This document shows positions 1 through 6,323 of a stretch of 15,303 nucleotides of DNA, in pieces. Positions within the stretch are counted from its first letter, which is position 1; each line of letters starts with the position of its first letter. The DNA is from Candidatus Helarchaeota archaeon (GTDB lineage: Archaea; Asgardarchaeota; Lokiarchaeia; Helarchaeales; HEL-GB-A): assembly GCA_016840125.1 (NCBI GenBank), contig JAEOSY010000628.1, positions 1 through 15,303 of the forward strand, read 5' to 3'. Below the pieces are notes generated by a model. It was not told where the DNA came from. It worked only from the letters and a program-made list of their open reading frames with translations, and ran no database searches. Both the position numbers and the translations under genes were made by a program.

Positions 1-1319
1 ATATTTCAGTTACTATTCTAGAGAAAAAAGCCAAAGAGGATTTGGGGCATGACTGGTGTGATGGGGTCGACATTAAAAGCATACAGGGTTATGATTTTGC
101 GAAATATATCCCGATAATAGGGGAGTCTGCGCCCGCTAACTTTTACTCTCCAGATGGTTCTGCAAAGTTGGCGGTCCCAATGTCTGGGAGAGTAGATGCA
201 GATCGTCTTGTACTGGCAAAAACTCTTGTTGAAGCTATTGAAAAACAATCAAATATTCAACTTCTGGAGAATGCAACTGTGATCGACCCGATCCTCGAAG
301 GAGAAGCTCTTGTTGGAGTTAAACTCGAACTTAAGGGTCAAGAACAAGTATTGCGAGCGAAGCTAGTTGTAGATGCCTCAGGTGTGGCTGCAGTCCTAAG
401 AAAGAAATTGAGTGAAATATATCAATTTGAGAGAGATTTGGAACCTTTCGATACCTTTCTTACGTTTCGTAAATATATTAAACGCCCTGATAATTATGAG
501 AAGAAAGAGCACAAAATATATTTTGGGAGGAACAACGGAGTTTCATGGATAAATACTGAAGTATCGGATTTAATTGAACTTTTCGCAGGGTTGCCTAACT
601 TTCCTAACCAAAAGTCACCCAAGCAATTAGTTGAACAGCTTGAAGCTGATTTAAAAGAAGAAGTTGGGGAAGATTTAGATTTAAAGCCAATAAGAGCGGA
701 TTATGGATGGAGTATTCCAACTCGCAGATGTTTAGATAACTTTTGTGAAAGAAATTTTCTAGTATTGGGAGATGCCGCTTGTCAAGTAGAACCAATCAAT
801 GGGTATGGTATCGCCAGTAGCATGTTGGCAGGATATCTTGCTGCAAACCAGGTAAACACACTTCTTGAAAGTGGGGCAGAATTTACAATAGAATCGTTAT
901 GGCCTTATAATTATGAATGGATTATGCGTTTGGGTGCCCAATATGCTGGGATTGATATCCTTCGCTTGTTTCTCATAAGCAAAGATGAAAGTGATTATAA
1001 TTTCCTGATTACTCATAAAATAATCACCGAGGACGAATTGACTAAGGGCATGTTAGGTGAAAAGATACGAGTTAGCCTTACAGAACTCCTGAGAAAGTTG
1101 TTTCATGGTATCACCAGATTAGGGCTCTTGCTTGGTTTGAATTCCGCCATTAGAGATGCGGACAAAATGAAAGAGATCTACCTGAATTACCCAAAACAGT
1201 TCGATGCTCAAAAGTTTGAGATATGGCAGAGAGAAAGGGATAGAATTGCAAACAAATATTACCGAAAACTCAGAATGAAAGTAAGAAAACTAAGTAGGCT
1301 AGTTAATACCTCAAAGTGA
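1..1319 (+). CDS. FAD-dependent oxidoreductase, geranylgeranyl reductase family (5' truncated)
   Basis: The frame is open from base 3 to TGA at 1317-1319, about 438 codons, and continues off the left edge. The first visible residues, ISVTILEKK, look like the second beta strand of a Rossmann fold ending in the acidic residue that binds FAD ribose. The GxGxxG loop and true start should therefore lie roughly 25-30 codons upstream; the TTG at 42 is only an internal codon. Other family marks are the VDASG segment (about 369-383), which matches the GGR-type D-A-S-G motif, and GDAACQVEPINGYGI (768-812), which matches the GDAA...P..G.GI flavin motif. The family (COG0644) includes archaeal reductases that saturate isoprenoid lipid chains, but also other flavoprotein reductases and monooxygenases. 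The GDAA motif is diverged (CQVEP rather than the usual G.V.P), so lipid saturation is possible but not shown. The basic C-terminal 45 residues could touch membrane. Family confidence is high, substrate unknown. Confidence 0.85.
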   Translation, partial: ISVTILEKKAKEDLGHDWCDGVDIKSIQGYDFAKYIPIIGESAPANFYSPDGSAKLAVPMSGRVDADRLVLAKTLVEAIEKQSNIQLLENATVIDPILEGEALVGVKLELKGQEQVLRAKLVVDASGVAAVLRKKLSEIYQFERDLEPFDTFLTFRKYIKRPDNYEKKEHKIYFGRNNGVSWINTEVSDLIELFAGLPNFPNQKSPKQLVEQLEADLKEEVGEDLDLKPIRADYGWSIPTRRCLDNFCERNFLVLGDAACQVEPINGYGIASSMLAGYLAANQVNTLLESGAEFTIESLWPYNYEWIMRLGAQYAGIDILRLFLISKDESDYNFLITHKIITEDELTKGMLGEKIRVSLTELLRKLFHGITRLGLLLGLNSAIRDADKMKEIYLNYPKQFDAQKFEIWQRERDRIANKYYRKLRMKVRKLSRLVNTSK

Positions 1320-1323
1320 GGAT

Positions 1324-1368
1324 GCAATCAGGTCGTCATCTCCCACAAAGTGGGATCAGACTTGATGC
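1324..1368 (-). ncRNA. Kink-turn-like RNA hairpin, probably 3' UTR of the 64-aa gene
   Basis: The region folds into a long hairpin. The inner stem is six perfect pairs (1341-1346 with 1350-1355, loop AAA on the plus strand). The outer stem (1324-1334 with 1359-1368) has nine Watson-Crick pairs plus one bulge. Read on the minus strand, the internal loop is CTGA (1359-1356) facing ATGACGA (1339-1333). That gives a 3-nt bulge, tandem G.A/A.G, a U.C mismatch and then Watson-Crick pairs, which is kink-turn geometry; it matches box D exactly and box C (RUGAUGA) at six of seven bases. In archaea L7Ae binds such turns. Against this, position 1331/1362 is G.U on the plus-strand RNA but A.C on the minus-strand RNA, so the plus-strand RNA folds slightly better. 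No separate guide-sized C/D layout is present. It lies 27 nt past the stop of the 64-aa gene. Confidence 0.45.
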
Positions 1369-1395
1369 GAGGAGGTAGTGTCGAGTTTAGTTATC

Positions 1396-1590
1396 TTAAA
1401 AGTCTTCAAATACTTCTTTTGCGATTTTCATGATTAAAAGGGCTTTTTGGAGGTTTTTATTCCGAATCTGCATATGCACTAAGGCCTTTAAGGTATTATA
1501 AGCAGCAATATCATCATTCCGCTTCAAAGCACGAACTGCGTATTTCGATGCGCGATCTATTGCCCCATTAAAATCAGGATTTTTTTCCAT
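1396..1590 (-). CDS. Small helical protein of unknown function, 64 aa
   Basis: I do not recognise this protein. The ATG at 1590 is preferred because AGGTGA (1598-1603 on the complement) sits 7 nt before it, an ideal Shine-Dalgarno position; an in-frame TTG at 1596 lies too close to that site. The product is short, charged and predicted mostly helical. Two amphipathic stretches (about residues 10-40 and 44-62) with spaced Ala/Leu resemble one or two TPR-like helical hairpins. There is no signal peptide, membrane segment or Cys pair. It is separated from the upstream DUF3604 gene by 164 nt that include a U-rich terminator, so it probably has its own promoter. The kink-turn-like hairpin follows its stop codon. 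Confidence 0.65.
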   Translation of the reverse strand: MEKNPDFNGAIDRASKYAVRALKRNDDIAAYNTLKALVHMQIRNKNLQKALLIMKIAKEVFEDF

Positions 1591-1711
1591 ATTCAAATCA
1601 CCTTTCTGTAATTCTCAGTTTCATATCATATTCAAGGAAAATAAAATCACAGAATATCCTCGTACTATTTGAGACGTCGGAATTGACGATGACTATCCAT
1701 TTTGGAACTTT

Positions 1712-1725
1712 AAAAAAAGGAAAAA
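1712..1725 (-). terminator. U-rich archaeal-type terminator after the DUF3604 gene
   Basis: On the minus strand, 30-43 nt past the DUF3604 stop, the transcript would carry five U, then CC, then seven U (1725-1712), with no hairpin. Archaeal RNA polymerase terminates on such U-runs. Call from sequence only. Confidence 0.5.
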
Positions 1726-1754
1726 TATAATTGAAAGAGTAGATTTTCGAGCGT

Positions 1755-3542
1755 TTACTTTAGTTTCACCCAAATAGGGCCGATCCAAGAGAGATCGCCG
1801 TTGGTTTGGAGAACCCTCATATAGTAGACATCGGTTACATCAGAGTACACGGTTCCATTCCAGTTGGTAGAGGGAGGTGTAGCGAGGGAATATTCAGGCA
1901 GTGATTTATGGGCTGCTTCAGTGATTTGATATGTCCCACCTATTTCCACTCCGTGAGTATAATTCATGCCAGTAAGTGCCTCAGTATCATTGAATGTAAA
2001 TCGATGAATCTGTGAATTCGGGGTGGTAGAGTTGATTTCAACGTTATTCCGAATGAGGGTTACATTTTGAAGAAGACTATTTCCATCGGCCGCAACAAAT
2101 AATTCTATTTCTCGTGGGGAAGTGAGGGAGTTAATATATACAGTTGAATCATTTTCGCCTACAGAGACACCATTTATAGTGAAGTTGAGGATCGGGCGAG
2201 ATACATGAGTCGTTCCAAGACATGCTCGGTTCTTTAACGCATCGAAGATACCTTCGCGAGTTAAATTTTCAGCATAAACACCGACTAAACCATTTTCGTA
2301 TTCTTCCCCATATCGGAATCCCCCGATCAGTGCCATCATTGAATAGGGATATTGAAATCTGTTGTTCGCCTCGGTATGTAGGAGTGAATGTCCAATTCGT
2401 CCATCGTGGGAATCACCACCCGCTATAAATCCCATTTGATATCCCATGGAGAGCGCATCTTGGACATGAAATCCTGGAACTTGGGATTCTCCAGGTTCAA
2501 TCGGTCTCAAACCGTTCATTTTTTCAGAACTGCCATGAGCACTATAAATCTCAACGAGGGGTACAAATTCCGGGTCATAATAAGACCAGTCATAATACAT
2601 GCCAGCTGCGACATGGCTTGGATGGTGCGGAATTGTGATGACATCTGAGCCCGATTCATTTTTCCATTCCCTTAATGCATCCCAAAGTTTATCTTGTGTA
2701 TAATATTCGGGATAGGATGAAGAAAATATTGGCCCATTTTCTCCCTTATAATAAACACATAAATGCCCATAGGCTTGTAGATGGGGTGTCCACTCAAAGG
2801 CAACGAGAGAGACGAATTTGTTTGGTTGATTCCAGCGGTTTGCCGCTGATTTTGAGAGGTCCCAAAGCATTTCTGCGCTAAATCTCGGTGCAGTTCCGAA
2901 ATAATCGCTCCAATCATCATGAGTCGTTACTGCCGCAAAGTCTAAATAAGCAATCTCTTTAGCAAAACGCCAGACATCTTCTAGATATCCTGAACCATCG
3001 CAGAGCCCCGAATGACCGTGAATATCTCCCCAGTATAGTTTCAATTGAGGTTCTGTACTTTGTACAATAATGGGATTACTAAGGGTGCTATGACCTTTGT
3101 CATCACTCACATTGATGTAGTGGATACCTTCGACAGATATTGAGGCAATAAATGTATGACGGCCACAATCTTTTCCCAAAATTGAGGAGAGTTTATACCC
3201 AGGAACCAACCCCTGCTCAATCAATGCGCCTGTAAATTGGTAAGATGCGGGCGATGACCAAGAGCCTGAAAAGGGGTTTAAAGTCGTTAAATTATAGCTA
3301 ATCAGATCGAACGATACAAGTCCTGTATAGATGGAGCTTAAGCGCTCCCATTCATCCCAGGCTTGCACATGAAATTCGAAATCCACCCCTTGTTGAACCG
3401 TAGAGGGGCCGTTCACCCACAAACTTTGACAGGAGTTGTTAAGAAGAGTGTTATAACTCATCATCTGCGGCTGGGTGGTCCACATATACATAGCAAATAC
3501 TATCAGAAGTGAAATTGCTACTGATTTTATTTCTTTCTTCAT
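1755..3542 (-). CDS. Exported DUF3604 family protein with PHP-like metal site
   Basis: 595 aa. Residues 1-20 are a short basic start plus a hydrophobic stretch without a lipobox Cys, so a signal peptide or membrane anchor; the rest should lie outside the cell. Residues 25-165 look like a beta-sandwich. Residues about 168-445 form the DUF3604 core, related to PHP metallo-hydrolases. Visible metal-ligand-type motifs are GDIHGHSG (172-179), TTHDDW (206-211), IPHHPSH (304-310) and GGDSHDGRIGH (375-385). The tail (about 450-595) is beta-rich. Family members are predicted metal-dependent hydrolases with no settled substrate. Twelve N-x-S/T sequons are present, seven of them in the last 143 residues, which suggests a glycosylated surface protein. 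The ATG follows the upstream gene by 20 nt, with GAGGT and AAGGG in the gap, so the two are probably co-transcribed. Substrate unknown. Confidence 0.85.
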   Translation of the reverse strand: MKKEIKSVAISLLIVFAMYMWTTQPQMMSYNTLLNNSCQSLWVNGPSTVQQGVDFEFHVQAWDEWERLSSIYTGLVSFDLISYNLTTLNPFSGSWSSPASYQFTGALIEQGLVPGYKLSSILGKDCGRHTFIASISVEGIHYINVSDDKGHSTLSNPIIVQSTEPQLKLYWGDIHGHSGLCDGSGYLEDVWRFAKEIAYLDFAAVTTHDDWSDYFGTAPRFSAEMLWDLSKSAANRWNQPNKFVSLVAFEWTPHLQAYGHLCVYYKGENGPIFSSSYPEYYTQDKLWDALREWKNESGSDVITIPHHPSHVAAGMYYDWSYYDPEFVPLVEIYSAHGSSEKMNGLRPIEPGESQVPGFHVQDALSMGYQMGFIAGGDSHDGRIGHSLLHTEANNRFQYPYSMMALIGGFRYGEEYENGLVGVYAENLTREGIFDALKNRACLGTTHVSRPILNFTINGVSVGENDSTVYINSLTSPREIELFVAADGNSLLQNVTLIRNNVEINSTTPNSQIHRFTFNDTEALTGMNYTHGVEIGGTYQITEAAHKSLPEYSLATPPSTNWNGTVYSDVTDVYYMRVLQTNGDLSWIGPIWVKLK

Positions 3543-3562
3543 TTTCTACCCTTAGAAACCTC

Positions 3563-4132
3563 TTAAATAAACCAAGAAATGAGAACGACTATAATTACGA
3601 TTGCAATCATCAACACTCCATTGATTTGGGCACGACGATCACTTGAGAAAGCCAGATATCCCCCAAAGACGATGGATAAAAGATTGAAGAAGGGTATGGG
3701 GGACAGAACGAATCCCGCTACAGTGATGCCGATATTGGGATAGGGGAGATTTTCAAGGTGGGTTTTTAACGTGTGAGTTCGATCGATGAAATTACAAAGA
3801 TCTGTAAAGGTTCGATTATATTCCGGCTCATTTTTTGGACCGGTCTTGAATAATTCGAGAGATCTTTTCGCACGTATGGAAATATTATGTAGTTCTTGGA
3901 TTTTGAGTTTTCCATAAGCCGTTTTTCGAGTTTTCTCTTTCAAAATTAAATTTAAAAGTTCTAAGACTTCCGTGAGATCCCCTTTTAACATTTTAATTCG
4001 GTCTTTATTGATGTCCAACTTTACTTCGGCTAAAATTTCTAGGTTGTTTAGGATAAATTCGGCACTTGTTACAATTTCATCGAAAACTTTTTTCGATTCT
4101 GTGTCGAACAAGAGATTTTTTATTTTAGACAT
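3563..4132 (-). CDS. Unrecognised protein with soluble helical domain and C-terminal membrane hairpin
   Basis: 189 aa from the ATG at 4132; an in-frame GTG at 4141 would add three residues, and neither has a convincing ribosome binding site. Residues 1-130 are charged and helical, with heptad-like Leu/Ile spacing suggesting a helical bundle or coiled coil. Two hydrophobic segments follow: about residues 133-163 (Pro-containing, IGITVAGFVLSPIPFF) and about 170-189 at the extreme C terminus, joined by a short SSDRRAQ loop. This is the topology of a membrane-anchored cytoplasmic helical domain. It lies 20 nt upstream of the exported DUF3604 gene on the same strand, so it may anchor, sense or assist that protein; this is inference from position only. 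I know no family for it. Confidence 0.7.
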   Translation of the reverse strand: MSKIKNLLFDTESKKVFDEIVTSAEFILNNLEILAEVKLDINKDRIKMLKGDLTEVLELLNLILKEKTRKTAYGKLKIQELHNISIRAKRSLELFKTGPKNEPEYNRTFTDLCNFIDRTHTLKTHLENLPYPNIGITVAGFVLSPIPFFNLLSIVFGGYLAFSSDRRAQINGVLMIAIVIIVVLISWFI

Positions 4133-4303
4133 TTTGATCACTAAATTAGATACTTAAACAAGGTATTAAGAGTAGAAGTAATTTAATTTAACGATTAAAA
4201 TTTTGTAGAAATGTCAATCTAAATGACGTTAAATGTGAGTTTTACGAAGTTCAAGGAACGTTTTCAAAACTTTAGGGGGTATTTTAAATGTGTAGATCAG
4301 TGA
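4133..4303. other. A+T-rich intergenic region, no gene
   Basis: 171 bases between the start of the 189-aa gene and the stop of the PIN toxin. It should hold the promoter of the 189-aa gene; a weak TATA-like TTTAAGTA (complement of 4151-4158) lies about 20-26 nt before the ATG. It also carries one copy of the recurrent AACGATTAAA element (4190-4199) and a short odd palindrome, GTTTTCAAAAC (4260-4270). No other structure is seen. Confidence 0.4.
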
Positions 4304-4723
4304 TTACCGCGGTATTGGGTTGATAATCTCAAGGCTTTCAATTTTTTTGAAATCTTTTTCATTGTCTGTATAAATTTTGGAGATATTATTTTCCAACATA
4401 GATGCAACAATTACAGCGTCATTAGTTTTAATGTTATATTTTTTTGCAATAGAAAATCCATTCTGAATAGTAACTTTCGACACATTAAAGTAAGAAATTC
4501 TTTTTGATTTAAATAGATTTTCAACTCTATAGTTGGCCTCATCCACATTTATCAATTTTGCGAGTTTATAATGAGTTTCTAATGCGATTATTGTATTAAA
4601 ACACAAATAAAGCTCACCCTTTAACCCCTTTTCGAGTATAGCTAAAGAATATTTATATTCAGGAAAATCCTCCACATTTGCAAATATGATGATATTTGAA
4701 TCAATATAACTTAGCTCGACCAT
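4304..4723 (-). CDS. PIN-domain toxin (VapC-like ribonuclease)
   Basis: 139 aa, the usual PIN length. The acidic residues that hold Mg2+/Mn2+ in PIN nucleases are in place: D8 in YIDSN, E49 in ALET, D102 in TNDAVIVAS, and D120 (with D124) in YTDNEKDF. PIN toxins of TA modules are endoribonucleases that cut structured RNAs such as tRNA or rRNA; the target here is unknown. The ATG overlaps the end of the AbrB-type antitoxin gene by 13 nt in another frame, so translation is probably coupled and the antitoxin is made first. GGA lies 9 nt upstream inside the antitoxin gene. Unlike the second PIN protein here, it has the acidic TDN..DF ending rather than TRN..HF. TA role is from order and family; activity is inferred. 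Confidence 0.88.
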   Translation of the reverse strand: MVELSYIDSNIIIFANVEDFPEYKYSLAILEKGLKGELYLCFNTIIALETHYKLAKLINVDEANYRVENLFKSKRISYFNVSKVTIQNGFSIAKKYNIKTNDAVIVASMLENNISKIYTDNEKDFKKIESLEIINPIPR

Positions 4724-4971
4724 TGTTCATCTTCCATTTCATCTAAATCTTTACTAGAAATTTTTTTCCCTAGAATTACGGGGTTATGGATTGCTTTCCA
4801 TAAAGGATCGGAGGTATAATCTTGGTCATTATGGTGAATTATTCGAATTCTAATAGTATTCTCATCATCAATCTCAAAGATCAAAGGTGTCGATTCGTCG
4901 ATTCTCAATCGCTCTCTAATCTCCTTGGGAATCACTAATCGTCCTTTTTTATCAACTTGAATAACTGCCAT
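4711..4971 (-). CDS. AbrB/SpoVT-type (MazE/VapB-like) antitoxin
   Basis: 86 aa from the ATG at 4971; an in-frame GTG at 4995 would add eight residues that do not fit the family start. Residues 3-45 form the swapped-hairpin AbrB DNA-binding fold, with the hallmark VDKKGRLVIPKEIRERL just after the N terminus. The acidic C-terminal part (about 50-86) is the expected toxin-binding tail. Such proteins bind their own promoter and block the partner toxin. It is the first gene of a two-gene unit and overlaps the PIN toxin by 13 nt. An inverted repeat 43-64 nt upstream is a good operator candidate. Only a weak Shine-Dalgarno (GTGGGAT) is seen. Confidence 0.88.
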   Translation of the reverse strand: MAVIQVDKKGRLVIPKEIRERLRIDESTPLIFEIDDENTIRIRIIHHNDQDYTSDPLWKAIHNPVILGKKISSKDLDEMEDEQWSS

Positions 4972-5001
4972 TTTAATCCCACTAATATGATCCACAGACC
5001 A

Positions 5002-5035
5002 CTTAAAAAGCCCACTAATTGGAGAAAAAATTAGT
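5002..5035 (-). promoter_or_regulatory. TATA-like box and inverted-repeat operator of the AbrB-PIN module
   Basis: A perfect 7-bp inverted repeat, ACTAATT (5014-5020) and AATTAGT (5029-5035), has an 8-bp spacer. It lies immediately upstream of a TATA-like TTTTTAAG on the complement (5002-5009), which sits 31-38 nt before the ATG. A further half-site ACTAAT is at 4981-4986. The placement over the presumed BRE/TATA fits autorepression by the AbrB-type antitoxin. Inference from position and symmetry. Confidence 0.4.
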
Positions 5036-5148
5036 TGAATATTTTTTTGATTAAAACGCGACTGAATTTTTTACATTTTTTTAAAAAAAATAATTGACGT
5101 GAAATGCAAATTTTAGGACATTCAAATGAATTATTTCTACCTAAATAG

Positions 5149-5162
5149 AAAACCATATATTG
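5149..5162 (+). promoter_or_regulatory. BRE/TATA promoter of leaderless vapBC
   Basis: GAAAACC (5148-5154, purine-rich BRE-like) is followed by ATATATT (5155-5161), which lies 23-29 nt before the ATG at 5184. No ribosome binding site precedes that ATG. This is the classic archaeal spacing for transcription starting at or next to the start codon. Confidence 0.55.
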
Positions 5163-5183
5163 AACTATTGTATAATTAAGTAT

Positions 5184-5429
5184 ATGACCCAAAAGACTAT
5201 TTCCCTTCCTGAAGATGTTTATAAGAAATTAAAGGAGGAAAAGAAAGAGGATGAGTCTTTCGCTCAGTTAATTTTAAGACTACTTAAAAAAGAAGATACT
5301 AAAAGCCCGATAGAGCCATTAGCAGGTGTTTTTAAGAAAGAGGCAGATGAGTGGGCTGAGATTGAAAAGACCCTGTACTCTGATCGCCTTAGACAAAATG
5401 AAAGAGGCATTGACTCTATTGAGGAATGA
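5184..5429 (+). CDS. vapB: VapB-type antitoxin, UPF0330/DUF217-like
   Basis: 81 aa from the ATG at 5184. The longer reading from TTG at 5160 runs through the TATA box and is rejected. The start MTQKTISLPEDVYKKLKEEK is typical of archaeal VapB antitoxins: a ribbon-helix-helix DNA-binding strand and helix, then ESFAQLILRLLKK as the second helix. The C-terminal part (about 45-81) is charged and helical (ADEWAEIEKTLYSDRLR), which in this family wraps the toxin. The VapC gene starts three bases after the stop codon, so the two are one operon, probably self-repressed. No Shine-Dalgarno is present, consistent with a leaderless mRNA. It is unrelated to the AbrB-type antitoxin of the divergent module. 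Confidence 0.88.
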   Translation: MTQKTISLPEDVYKKLKEEKKEDESFAQLILRLLKKEDTKSPIEPLAGVFKKEADEWAEIEKTLYSDRLRQNERGIDSIEE

Positions 5430-5432
5430 TTT

Positions 5433-5840
5433 ATGCCGATTATTGATACAGATTTAATTATAAATTATCTGAGGAATCAATCTAATGCAGTTAAAATTAT
5501 TTCTAACTTTAAAAAAGAAAAGAGGGCACTTAAAACGACTATTTTTAATGTAGCCGAGCTTTTTAAAGGAGCTTATTTATCATCAAATGTTGGGAAAAGT
5601 ATTCGGGGAATCACTGATCTTCTGAAGCATTTTGAAATCTTAGAGTATACAATCGAAGATGCTCATAAATATGGGCAAATTTCTGCCTCCTTAAAAAAAG
5701 AAGGGCAGACTATTGGGGTTTTTGATGAATTAATCGCAAGTATTATTATTAGAAGTGAAGAGACATTAATAACTCGAAATATTAAACATTATTCCAGAAT
5801 CCCTCGGATATCTCTTCAAAATTGGGATATATCTAAATAA
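5433..5840 (+). CDS. vapC: VapC toxin, PIN-domain endoribonuclease
   Basis: 135 aa, full length for VapC. Metal-binding acids are D5 in IIDTD, E42 in NVAELFKG and D98 in GVFDELIAS. The ending TRNIKHYSRIPRISLQNW (about 114-131) is the conserved VapC tail with Asn (N116) in the fourth position. VapC toxins cut RNA (often tRNA or 23S rRNA) and stop growth when VapB is lost. The ATG follows the vapB stop by three bases, and GAGG inside the end of vapB acts as a ribosome binding site. Both catalytic and structural parts look intact, so the module is probably functional. The RNA target cannot be read from sequence. Confidence 0.9.
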   Translation: MPIIDTDLIINYLRNQSNAVKIISNFKKEKRALKTTIFNVAELFKGAYLSSNVGKSIRGITDLLKHFEILEYTIEDAHKYGQISASLKKEGQTIGVFDELIASIIIRSEETLITRNIKHYSRIPRISLQNWDISK

Positions 5841-5861
5841 AATGGGGATTCTGCAGAGTTG

Positions 5862-5868
5862 TATAAAT
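5862..5868 (+). promoter_or_regulatory. TATA box before the four-helix membrane protein
   Basis: TATAAAT lies about 41 nt before the GTG at 5903. The predicted start near 5888-5892 would give a short leader carrying AAAGG (5896-5900). Sequence match only. Confidence 0.35.
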
Positions 5869-5902
5869 CTAAATAAGGTAATGTATTCATCCAATAAAGG
5901 CT

Positions 5903-6304
5903 GTGGGAATTTTGGATAAGAGAAAGTATTACAGATATTTATTCATCATTGGGGCTATTTGGAACTGGATTGTTGCGATTTCGCTGTTTTCAGTATCGAT
6001 ATTCATGTTAGACTTTGTTACTACGCTTTTTGGGATGGCAGTACCCCCAAGCTTGATTTGGTTTCATGTGATTGTGGCTCTTATTTTTGTATTTGGAATT
6101 GGGTATTATATTGTTGGACGAGATCTCAGTAAAAACCACGGGTTAGTGCTGATTGGAGCATTGGAAAAGTTTTTGTTTTTCGTTATCCTCCTAATTTACT
6201 TCTTCTTGGGAGATATTAACATTTTAGTGCTGCTGCTGACTGGAGTGGACTTCATTTTTGGATGTCTGTTTGTCGAATTCTTAATTAATTATAATAAGGA
6301 TTAG
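5903..6304 (+). CDS. Small four-helix integral membrane protein
   Basis: 133 aa from GTG at 5903; TTG at 5912 is an alternative (130 aa). AAAGG at 5896-5900 is a little close to the GTG and a little far from the TTG, so the start is uncertain. Four hydrophobic helices fill the protein: about residues 13-35, 48-70, 80-102 and 105-128. The loops are short and basic residues flank the first helix. The loop RDLSKNHG between helices 2 and 3 and the GALEK start of helix 3 recall a widespread uncharacterised family of 4-TM proteins. There is no catalytic motif. It ends 19 nt before the presumed start of the cupin gene and could share its transcript. Function unknown. Confidence 0.75.
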   Translation: MGILDKRKYYRYLFIIGAIWNWIVAISLFSVSIFMLDFVTTLFGMAVPPSLIWFHVIVALIFVFGIGYYIVGRDLSKNHGLVLIGALEKFLFFVILLIYFFLGDINILVLLLTGVDFIFGCLFVEFLINYNKD

Positions 6305-6323
6305 ATATAGGGGATGAATTAGT

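Noticed and set aside
1321..1380. Complete C/D-box guide RNA or tRNA at the hairpin
   Set aside because: Only one kink turn is visible. No second C/D pair with 10-20 nt guides and no cloverleaf can be drawn.
1378..1437. GGAGGT followed by GTG and a 19-codon frame on the plus strand
   Set aside because: The site is too close to the GTG, and the frame is antisense to the 64-aa gene, which has a better start.
2222..2648. Open frames of 68-86 codons on the plus strand inside the DUF3604 gene
   Set aside because: They are antisense to a strongly supported gene, have no family-like sequence, and lack ribosome binding sites.
4260..4270. Odd palindrome GTTTTCAAAAC downstream of the PIN toxin
   Set aside because: Short, A+T-rich and single; not convincing as a terminator or attachment site.
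5076..5090. TTTTTTTAAAAAAAA palindrome between the two TA modules
   Set aside because: A homopolymer junction in very A+T-rich DNA. It may bend DNA, but it carries no specific operator information.
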